13,595 bases of DNA from positions 1 to 13,595 of the forward strand of contig JAFZXW010000021.1 in NCBI GenBank assembly GCA_017616575.1. The letters are read 5' to 3'. The translations under genes were made by a program, and so were the position numbers. Position 1 is the stretch's first letter. Each line of letters opens with the position of its first letter. The notes beneath the pieces were generated by a model, which ran no database searches, was not told the origin of the DNA, and saw nothing but the letters and a program-made list of their open reading frames with translations. Positions 7,304 to 13,159 of this stretch are shown piece after piece. This stretch comes from Candidatus Methanomethylophilaceae archaeon. GTDB taxonomy: Archaea; Thermoplasmatota; Thermoplasmata; Methanomassiliicoccales; Methanomethylophilaceae.

Positions 7304-7954
7304 TCAAAGCGCTGAACAGCACGACCTTCGTTCATGCCTATCCTCGCCCTGTCCCAACCCTTTGACCGATCTGTCAAAATCCGACACGTACTTCTGCGTC
7401 CTCTTGAAGATCTCATACTCGCTCTTGGCCTTCGCTTCTGCAGATTCGCGCGACACGCTCCCTTTTCCGCTGAGTATCTTGTACTTCCTGAAGCTGAGGA
7501 ACGCGTCGATGGTGTTGTCCTTGTAGCTGCCGAGCCCCATGTCTCCGATACCGTTCAGAAGCCGGACGAGCCTTTTCTTGCGTTCGTCGAAGGACCCACC
7601 GAGCTTGTTGCTGTTGACGTCCATGTCGTCGAACAGGCCTTTGAAGTCACCCTCGCTGGCTGTCCCGGCGGCGGATTCCTCGATTCCGCGGAAGACCTTC
7701 TCCAAGGTCTCGTTGAGGTTCTCGTCCGGGAGGGCGTTCTTCCTGACGTTCTCGAAAAGCTGGGAGGGAGGGATGAAGACCCCTTTCTCGTTCACGATGC
7801 TGGCCCTTATCCCCCGGCATCTCGTCTGGATGTCAGCGTACCTGAAGCCCGGGCTCCTAGACTCTTGCCCACCGTTGTCTAATAGTTCGCCAGGTCCGGC
7901 GGATCGGGGCAGGTCATTTTGTCCTTCTGCTCCGCCCTGCCTCCGCTGAAACAA
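7304..7954 (-). pseudogene. HsdM N-terminal / RhuM C-terminal fusion remnant
   Basis: The open frame joins parts of two different genes. From about 7870 to 7508 (minus) it matches the N-terminal region of an EcoR124-like type I methyltransferase: VNEKGVFIPPSQLFENV, LNETLEKVFRGIEES, FKGLFDDMDVNSNKLG, LNGIGDMGLG and NTIDAF. All of HsdM after that point, including the SAM-binding and NPPF catalytic motifs, is missing. The next residues, FLSFRKYKILSGKGSVS and EYEIFKRTQKYVSDFDRSVK, match the C-terminus of RhuM-family proteins. The join is at or beside the Asp-Ala-Phe codons (7499-7507), where both families have a similar residue string. The first ~25 residues (7954-7875) and the last ~15 do not fit either family. 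It cannot be a methyltransferase. Confidence 0.75.
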
Positions 7955-7968
7955 TACGACCTCGACAT
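7879..7968 (-). pseudogene. Possible second scrap of an HsdR C-terminus
   Basis: A 29-codon frame starting at ATG 7968 reads MSRSYCFSGGRAEQKDKM and ends at TAG 7879-7881. It resembles the last part of the HsdR fragment 1.8 kb downstream (KMSRFGGGRAEQKEKI), with a three-residue insertion. It overlaps the 5' end of the HsdM/RhuM frame in another phase. The match is short, so it could be coincidence, but the shared GGRAEQK(D/E)K after MSR is striking. Confidence 0.35.
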
Positions 7969-8095
7969 GGTTATAACCGACGGCGATTCATCTGCCGCTG
8001 CCGGATCCTTCTGCCCAGACCCAGAAAGACCGAGCAGCTTCAGATAGGGAACATCATAAATGAACAGATTGGAATCCGATATACACAGCCGTCAC

Positions 8096-8101
8096 AAGGA
8101 G
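8096..8101 (+). promoter_or_regulatory. Shine-Dalgarno deciding the 8107 start
   Basis: AAGGAG lies 5 bases before ATG 8107 and favours it over the in-frame ATG at 8131. Confidence 0.6.
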
Positions 8102-8106
8102 AACAC

Positions 8107-8574
8107 ATGGCTGAATGCCTGAGGGATACCATGGAATCGAGCAGAATCATCCGCTATGACGACGAATTCATCGACAGGTTCGAGAAATTGAAGGAAATGA
8201 TAGAATCCGGAGACGGCCCCGCCCTGCATCGCTTCTTGATCGAGAACTTCGGATTCGTGTTCAAGACCTTCCAATATTATGCGAAACACATCGCGGAAGG
8301 CGACGCGCAGGATTTCGAAGAAGCAGATGAAGAGACCAGGCGCGAGCTGATGAGGCCGCTCTCGTACAGGCAGTACCGGATGATAGAAAGATCCTTTTCA
8401 GTCTGGGAAAAGGAAAAAGAGGACGTGATCTGGTCGATATGGGATTTCCTGGACGACAACGGCCGGATATACGGGAAGAAGGCCATGAGCTCGGCGGAGG
8501 TCGGCGGATGCTCGCTCGTGCTCGAGCAGGTATATCGTGTTCTGGCGCATGACGACTCACGCCCGGACCAATGA
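8107..8574 (+). CDS. Unrecognised 155-aa protein
   Basis: I do not recognise this family. The protein is acidic, rich in Glu, Asp and aromatic residues, and looks mostly helical. The segment around residues 15-60 (DEFIDRFEKLKEMIESGDGP, then LIENFGFVFKTFQYYAKHI) and the segment around 87-125 (LSYRQYRMIERSFSVWEKEK) look amphipathic. There is no signal peptide, membrane helix, Cys cluster or obvious catalytic motif. The start is supported by AAGGAG 5 bases upstream. It stands alone on the plus strand, just past the decayed minus-strand restriction-modification island, with no cotranscribed partner. Codon use looks normal and the frame is uninterrupted, so it is probably a real gene. Confidence 0.65.
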   Translation: MAECLRDTMESSRIIRYDDEFIDRFEKLKEMIESGDGPALHRFLIENFGFVFKTFQYYAKHIAEGDAQDFEEADEETRRELMRPLSYRQYRMIERSFSVWEKEKEDVIWSIWDFLDDNGRIYGKKAMSSAEVGGCSLVLEQVYRVLAHDDSRPDQ

Positions 8575-8894
8575 CCACGTGAGGGGGCCCCGACCACGCA
8601 TCCTAATCGAACAGGTTTCCATGAAACGTTTGAGAACTATAGTGATATCAAAATCATGATGATGACATGCGCCTTGGACTTGTGCCCCGAATCTCGACGA
8701 CATCTCCGCGTCTACAAGCGGGAGCCTGTTCGTCTCCCATTCCTCCGAGTCGCCGATGCGCAGCATTTGGCCTTTTCAACGAAGTTCGTACGGCTATGAC
8801 GTCGAATCCACGAACGGGATCCTCTCCCTTCCGGCGTACATGGCCCCGTTCGCAGCCTCGAAGCTGTCGGACGGATGAGAAGACGTGATCGCAA

Positions 8895-8907
8895 GTTCAA
8901 ACCGGGC
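8895..8907 (+). other. Weak att-like copy of the tRNA-Pro 3' end
   Basis: GTTCAAACCGGGC matches the tRNA T-arm sequence GTTCAAATCCGGGC (5983-5996) with one base missing. It lies about 2.9 kb from the tRNA, with the decayed defence genes in between. The similarity stops before the acceptor stem, so this may be chance. Confidence 0.2.
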
Positions 8908-8982
8908 CCTTCGCCTATTCGTCGAAGTCGACGATCGTTATGCCATCCGCGTCCCTGTCCGCCGGCCTCCCTCTCAAGAGCC

Positions 8983-8990
8983 TTTTATCC
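8983..8990 (+). promoter_or_regulatory. Predicted TATA box of the 9040 gene
   Basis: TTTTATCC in locally AT-rich sequence predicts a transcription start near 9012, about 28 bases before the start codon at 9040. Confidence 0.35.
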
Positions 8991-9011
8991 TAAAAACCTG
9001 GTTACAGCATC

Positions 9012-9026
9012 GGTGTCTTAGACACC
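9012..9026 (+). promoter_or_regulatory. Perfect dyad at the predicted transcription start
   Basis: GGTGTC-TTA-GACACC is a 6-bp perfect inverted repeat with a 3-base centre. It falls on the predicted transcription start, immediately before GGATGTGA (9028-9035), a near match to a Shine-Dalgarno. It could be an operator or an mRNA hairpin affecting translation. Confidence 0.4.
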
Positions 9027-9039
9027 AGGATGTGAGCGA

Positions 9040-9861
9040 TTGGACGTTATTGGAACTTGGGCGATCAAAGAAGCCATGGTGTTCGACAAGGACTTGAACA
9101 GAAAATGGAGGACAAAAGAGGACGTCATGGCGGACGACTCCATGGACGAGGACTCCAAGGCGGCCTTCAACTATAAATTCGTCTTCGCCGAGGACGGAAT
9201 GGTATGCACCATACTGCCGATACCCGAGGGGACGACCCAGGAACAGATCGACGAGGCCCTGGCCTCAGGGGAGCTCGAGCTGTTCAGGGACGGCTACATG
9301 GTATTGGAGAAGCACCCATGGAAGACCGAGGACGGGAAGCTCATGGTCGACACCGGGGTAAAAGGGGAAGTCCTCGGCGAGAAGGTCTCCCCGTGGGTGG
9401 AGGCCCCGATCGTCGACGGAATCATGGAGTACGTCGCGTACAGACTAGAGAAAGAGCGATTCCGACTGCATATCCAACGGCCGAAGCCGTATCGGATCGT
9501 CGGCCGGCCTTTTAACTGGGCGGGACGGAGCGGATCCTTTCCAACGCCTCCGCCGCTCCCTCGTTCCCTTTCTCCGCCGATTTGGAATACCATTCCTCCG
9601 CCTTGGAATACGATTGAGGGACGCCCTCGCCATGCTCGTACAGGCGCCCGAGATGGCATTGGGCGATTGCGTTGCCACCTTCCGCGGCCTTCAGGTACCA
9701 TTCGGCGGCCTTCTCGCAGGACCGCTCCACGAACATCCCCTTCTCGTACATGTATCCGACGTTGCTCTGCGCTCCCCCATGGCCTTGCTCTGCGGCCTTC
9801 AGGAACCATCCGAACGCCTCATCATCCGATTTTGGGACGCCCTCGCCGTCGCTGTACATGA
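9040..9861 (+). CDS. Lipocalin-like small protein with apparent stop-codon loss
   Basis: The first 139 residues look like one small globular domain. It begins MDVIGTWAIKEAMVFD, has charged beta-rich segments (YKFVFAEDGMVCTI, DGKLMVDTGVKGEV) and ends near YVAYRLEKE. The GTW near the N-terminus and the alternating strands suggest a lipocalin-like fold; this is inference, and no signal peptide is seen. The start is TTG 9040, backed by GGATGTGA at 9028-9035. After RLEKE comes CGA (9457-9459), one transition away from TGA. The frame then runs about 134 more codons with a very Arg/Pro-rich composition, over 350 bases of it antisense to the Sel1 gene. Those residues are probably read-through rather than a natural domain. 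The working protein is likely 9040 to about 9456. Confidence 0.6.
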   Translation: MDVIGTWAIKEAMVFDKDLNRKWRTKEDVMADDSMDEDSKAAFNYKFVFAEDGMVCTILPIPEGTTQEQIDEALASGELELFRDGYMVLEKHPWKTEDGKLMVDTGVKGEVLGEKVSPWVEAPIVDGIMEYVAYRLEKERFRLHIQRPKPYRIVGRPFNWAGRSGSFPTPPPLPRSLSPPIWNTIPPPWNTIEGRPRHARTGARDGIGRLRCHLPRPSGTIRRPSRRTAPRTSPSRTCIRRCSALPHGLALRPSGTIRTPHHPILGRPRRRCT

Positions 9862-11554
9862 GGCCGAGGTTGAACTGCGAATCCTTGCACCCGTTATCCG
9901 CCCCCTTCCTGTACCACTCCAGGGCCTTTTCCACCGATTGCGGGACTCCTTCCCCGTAATTGTACATGTACCCGACGTAGTTCATGGAGTCGGGGTCTCC
10001 CTGCTCCGCCCCGATGAGATACCACCGGAATGCCTCCTCGTCGGATTTTTCCACGCCATCTCCTTCCATGTACATCCGCCCCAGCTCGTTCGACGCGTCG
10101 GCGAATCCGCCTTCGGAGGCTTTCTTGAACAGGTCCACGGCCATATCGTACGACTGCGGGACCCCGGACCCGTCGAAATACAGACGGGCCAGGTTGTAGC
10201 AGGCCCGGGGATGGTCTTCCTCCGCCGCTCTGGCGAACAGCTCAGCGGCCTTCTCGTACGACTGCGGGACGCCCTCGCCGTCCTTGTACATGCACCCTAG
10301 GTTGTTCTGCGACCGGAGGCCGCCCAGCTCCGCCCCTCTCGTGTACCACTCCACGGCCTTCTCGTACGACTGCGGGACGCCGGACCCGTCATGGTACATG
10401 ATCCCGAGGCTGAAGCAGGCGTCGTCGTCTCCGCCCATGGCCGCCTTCGTATACCATTCCACGGCCTTGTCGCTGGACGTCTCCACGCCTTCGCCATGGG
10501 CGTACATGCGCCCTAACAGGTACTGCGCGGAGGAATCCCCCTTTTCCGCAGAAACCGTGAGAAGCTCGAAGGCCTTCTCGTACGACCTTTCCACGCCCTC
10601 GCCGTCCCTATACATCGACCCCAGGTTGTATCCCGCCTTGGGGTTCCCCATCTCCACGGCCTTGCCGTACCATATGACAGCGTCAGCATACGACTGTTCG
10701 ACGCCCCTGCCGTGTTGGTACATCAGGCCGACGTTGTTGGTGGCGTCCGCATCCCCCTTCCGGGCGGCTTCCATGTAAAGAGAGAACGCCTTCTCATACG
10801 ACTTCTCCACGCCCAGGCCCTTGTGATACAGGAGCCCGAGGTTGTTCAACGCTCTGGGGTAGCCCTTGGACGCGGATTCGGAATAGAGCCGTGCGGCGGT
10901 CTCGTACGACTGCGGGACCCCCATCCCATGCTCGTAGAGATAGCCAAGGTCGCATTGGGCCACTTCGTACCCCATGCCGGCGGCGATTCCGTAGTATTCG
11001 GCGGCTTTCTCGTACGACCTCTCCACGCCCTTGCCGTTCTCGTAGAGGTTCGCCATGCAGCGGAACGCCATGGCTTCCCCCAGTTCCGCGGCCTTCTCGT
11101 ACAGGCCCATGGCCTTCCTGTAGGACTCCTCGGTCCCTTCCCTCTCGCAGTCCAACGCCATGTGCAGAAGGCAATCGGTATCGCCGTACCCTGCTCCAGC
11201 GGCGATGAGGCCCTCGTCGTCATTGATCTCCCCAATTAAGAAACAAAGCTCGCCGGCGCATCCCTTCGCGAAGCCGTCGCCGTCGTCCGCTGCAACCCTG
11301 TACCACTTGAGGGCATCCTCGAACGACAACCCGATCCCCAGACCGTGCTCATAGGCGAGCCCCAGCATGCACTGCGCGTCATGGTCGCCGTCGTTTGCGA
11401 GCTCCTTCAAGAACTTCAGAGCCTTCTTGTCAGTCTTGGGGATTTTCAACCCGTCCTCGATCCTGGACTGCAGGCGGGCGGACATCTCGCTGTCCTTGCC
11501 CTCCCCGTCGAGAAGCCATTCCACCACGGCGGGAACCTTGTCTTCCACGGCCAT
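9512..11554 (-). CDS. Long Sel1-like repeat protein
   Basis: A 680-aa protein made of about 17 Sel1-like repeats of 36 residues (residues ~58-664), each close to A..LG.MY..GEGVPQSYEKA.EWY.KAAE.G. Sel1 repeats are TPR-like helical pairs that form a curved scaffold for protein-protein contacts. The second unit is degenerate (GEINDDEGLIAAGAGYGD). A short N-terminal segment (residues 1-57) and an ending ALERIRSVPPS flank the array. No signal peptide or membrane segment is visible, so it should be cytoplasmic. The frame is open to 11731, but ATG 11554 is chosen because MAVEDKVPAVVEWLLDGEGK starts normal-looking protein. The upstream extension is Arg/Gly-rich, overlaps the ATPase gene and is unlike coding sequence. 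AAATACA at 11574-11580 is a possible TATA box. The partner is unknown. Confidence 0.88.
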   Translation of the reverse strand: MAVEDKVPAVVEWLLDGEGKDSEMSARLQSRIEDGLKIPKTDKKALKFLKELANDGDHDAQCMLGLAYEHGLGIGLSFEDALKWYRVAADDGDGFAKGCAGELCFLIGEINDDEGLIAAGAGYGDTDCLLHMALDCEREGTEESYRKAMGLYEKAAELGEAMAFRCMANLYENGKGVERSYEKAAEYYGIAAGMGYEVAQCDLGYLYEHGMGVPQSYETAARLYSESASKGYPRALNNLGLLYHKGLGVEKSYEKAFSLYMEAARKGDADATNNVGLMYQHGRGVEQSYADAVIWYGKAVEMGNPKAGYNLGSMYRDGEGVERSYEKAFELLTVSAEKGDSSAQYLLGRMYAHGEGVETSSDKAVEWYTKAAMGGDDDACFSLGIMYHDGSGVPQSYEKAVEWYTRGAELGGLRSQNNLGCMYKDGEGVPQSYEKAAELFARAAEEDHPRACYNLARLYFDGSGVPQSYDMAVDLFKKASEGGFADASNELGRMYMEGDGVEKSDEEAFRWYLIGAEQGDPDSMNYVGYMYNYGEGVPQSVEKALEWYRKGADNGCKDSQFNLGLMYSDGEGVPKSDDEAFGWFLKAAEQGHGGAQSNVGYMYEKGMFVERSCEKAAEWYLKAAEGGNAIAQCHLGRLYEHGEGVPQSYSKAEEWYSKSAEKGNEGAAEALERIRSVPPS
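9563..11383 (-). repeat. 108-bp tandem repeat array encoding Sel1 units
   Basis: The DNA repeats with a 108-base period, one Sel1 unit each. Near-identical strings such as TTCTCGTACGACTGCGGGAC (plus strand) recur at 10251 and 10359, exactly 108 apart, with close copies near 10143 and 10897. The array is prone to unit gain and loss by recombination. Confidence 0.8.
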
Positions 11555-11622
11555 GGGACATGATGCGCGTCGGTGTATTTCGCCTCTCTTGCCTAGGGGC
11601 CCGTTCCGGACGAAACGTCCGC

Positions 11623-12981
11623 TTATCGGCTCGCCTGATCCTCTTTCTCGCCGTACACGTCCTCCAAGGTCACCAGGACGACCCCGGCGTTGGCGGACGC
11701 CTCCTCGACGAGGCTGTCTTCGAACCCGCATCCCGAGAACATCATGTACAGCTTGTTGGTCCCGTTGACCTTCTTCGAGTTGTCGACCAGCTTGGTCAGG
11801 TCGGCCATACCGAAAGGCTCCCCGTTGAGCCTGCAGACCATCGGCACCGCCCTCTTCACGCCATGGTCGTCACGTATCAGCGCCACATAGTCGATGTCCG
11901 GGAACACGGACCCGTCGGTCCTGCGGACCTTGCCCACGATCAGGCAGTCGTAATGGATGCCGACGTATTCGGCGCACACCATCTTGAAGACGCTCTCCAT
12001 GTAATCGGACACCGTCCCGAGGGACATGCTGTAGGAGTCCTCCACCGAGAAGAAGTCGGAATTCCTAATGCACCTGGTTATCACGCTGTAATAGAACCTC
12101 AGAAGGTTGCTGTTGAACGAGAAGATGGAGTTCCGATATCCGTTGGACGAGGACTCCTTGATCACGAAGCCCTTGTTCTCCATCTCCTGGAGGGCCTTGG
12201 AGCACGTGCCCTGGGAGACCTCGGCCATGTCCATTATGTCCTTGAACCTCTCGGCCCCCGAGGCCATGGCGTGAAGTATCCTTATGCACTCGGATTTCAG
12301 CGTCGCCTCGGAGTTGACCATGGACTCCACCTCCAGCGTGAACACCGACATCCTTCCGAAGAACTGGTCGCGGATCGCCTCGTCGGGATCGTCCTTCAAA
12401 AGGAAGTGGTAAACGGGAGCGCCGCCAACCATCCCATAAGCCTTCAGATGCTGCATGGGGGTGTAGTCCGGGTGGAACCCTTTGCACTCGAGGTAGTTCA
12501 TCGGCTTGATCTCGACGATGTTGGCTATCTTGCCGAACACGGTGCTGTCGGTGTCGCAGGCGATGAAAAGTATCCTCGTTCCGTAGATCTCGCGGCGCAG
12601 GAACGTGGAAATGTAGCTGAACATGTCGGGGAAGGCGTCGATGAGCTCCTCGTAATGATCGAAGATAAGGACGGTCTTCTTGTGGCCGCAGACCTTCATC
12701 ACCAGCGAGAAGAAGTCCTGGATGTCCTCCAGGGTCTCCCTTCTGCCGCTGTACCTGCTGACGGCGTCCTCCATGTTCCGGAGGCAGTCGACGGCCAGCC
12801 CGCCGGTGCCTCTGACGTAGATGTACGGCTTATCCTTGCAGAACTCCTTCAGAAGGGAGGACTTCCCCAGACGGACCCTCCCGTGGACGGCGCAGCTCTG
12901 CGGGACCGCTTTGTACAGCTCCTCCAGATACTCGAGCTCCTTCTTCCGTCCGACGAAACCCTGCATGGAAAGCGGATGCAT
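11623..12981 (-). CDS. Archaeal AAA ATPase with DUF234-type C-terminus, degenerate motifs
   Basis: This 452-aa protein starts with the family signature FVGRKKELEYLEEL. Walker A is GRVRLGKSS (34-42), intact. Walker B reads VLIFDHYEEL with D108 followed by H109, where the family normally has D-E. A winged-helix segment follows at about 245-300 (CIRILHAMASG, VSQGTCSKALQEMENKGFVI). The C-terminal DUF234-like domain normally has D...ECKW, a nuclease-like core; here DIDYVAL is kept but the second part reads MVCRLNGEPFG, so the E-x-K is lost. The protein may bind ATP and DNA without the usual catalysis. The start is ATG 12981, or in-frame ATG 12966 (MQGFVGR). It is preceded by an AT-rich promoter with palindromes. 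The Sel1 gene starts 68 bases downstream on the same strand, so the two may be cotranscribed. Function unknown. Confidence 0.87.
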   Translation of the reverse strand: MHPLSMQGFVGRKKELEYLEELYKAVPQSCAVHGRVRLGKSSLLKEFCKDKPYIYVRGTGGLAVDCLRNMEDAVSRYSGRRETLEDIQDFFSLVMKVCGHKKTVLIFDHYEELIDAFPDMFSYISTFLRREIYGTRILFIACDTDSTVFGKIANIVEIKPMNYLECKGFHPDYTPMQHLKAYGMVGGAPVYHFLLKDDPDEAIRDQFFGRMSVFTLEVESMVNSEATLKSECIRILHAMASGAERFKDIMDMAEVSQGTCSKALQEMENKGFVIKESSSNGYRNSIFSFNSNLLRFYYSVITRCIRNSDFFSVEDSYSMSLGTVSDYMESVFKMVCAEYVGIHYDCLIVGKVRRTDGSVFPDIDYVALIRDDHGVKRAVPMVCRLNGEPFGMADLTKLVDNSKKVNGTNKLYMMFSGCGFEDSLVEEASANAGVVLVTLEDVYGEKEDQASR

Positions 12982-13011
12982 TTCTTGCTATTAAGAATAA
13001 TTCAAACATAA

Positions 13012-13027
13012 TTTAGGAATACTTAAA
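13012..13027. promoter_or_regulatory. Imperfect palindromic operator-like site, proximal
   Basis: TTTAGGAATACTTAAA is a near-copy of the perfect palindrome 27 bases away. It lies between the AT-rich TATA candidate (ATTTAAAT, about 13026-13036) and the ATPase start, where a bound repressor would block transcription. Confidence 0.55.
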
Positions 13028-13038
13028 TTTAAATAATA

Positions 13039-13054
13039 TTTAGGTATACCTAAA
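13039..13054. promoter_or_regulatory. Perfect 16-bp palindrome, distal operator-like site
   Basis: TTTAGGTATACCTAAA equals its own reverse complement. It lies upstream of the TATA-like stretch used by the minus-strand ATPase. A further partial dyad, CCTAA-AA-TTAGG, follows at 13049-13060. TTAGG...CCTAA dyads resemble sites of DtxR/MntR-type metal regulators; this link is inference only. Confidence 0.6.
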
Positions 13055-13098
13055 ATTAGGAACAGAAAAGGAGGCGCATAGAAAAGCCGATAGACCAT

Positions 13099-13144
13099 GC
13101 CGGCCCGAGGAATCCCAGTGGCATTTGTAGTATCGCGGGCCGGC
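13099..13144 (-). terminator. 9-bp inverted repeat after the C-N hydrolase gene
   Basis: GCCGGCCCG (13099-13107) and CGGGCCGGC (13136-13144) pair perfectly with a 28-base loop. It lies 15 bases past the hydrolase stop on the minus strand. It may be a transcript-end hairpin, though the loop is long and no T tract follows directly. Confidence 0.35.
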
Positions 13145-13159
13145 CGTATACCACTCTCT

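Larger units (their letters stand above)
8575..9011 (+). other. Intergenic stretch without a recognisable gene
   Basis: About 440 bases with no confident gene. A 70-codon plus-strand open stretch (8666-8878) reads SGSLFVSHSSESPMRSIW and later YDVESTNGILSLPAYMA; it lacks a good start and matches no family I know, so it may be a decayed gene. The right end holds a TATA-like TTTTATCC (8983-8990) that probably serves the gene at 9040. Confidence 0.4.

Noticed and set aside
7162..7365. Plus-strand 67-codon frame with a hydrophobic start resembling a signal peptide
   Set aside because: It lies in the decayed minus-strand island, ends within the RhuM fragment on the opposite strand, and has no ribosome binding site.
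8672..8760. TIR-like string LFVSHSSE in the 8575-9011 gap
   Set aside because: The resemblance is a few residues only; no other TIR motif is present and no full domain fits in the open stretch.
9563..11383. CRISPR-like regular repeats
   Set aside because: The period is 108 bases and codes for 36-residue Sel1 units in an open frame; there are no short identical repeats with unique spacers.
11555..11731. N-terminal extension of the Sel1 gene to ATG 11731
   Set aside because: The 59 extra residues are Arg/Gly-rich, overlap the ATPase 3' end and do not resemble protein; ATG 11554 gives a natural start.
11395..13011. 538-codon plus-strand frame opposite the DUF234 ATPase
   Set aside because: Antisense shadow of the minus-strand ATPase and Sel1 start; composition is His/Val/Asp-rich and no domain is visible.
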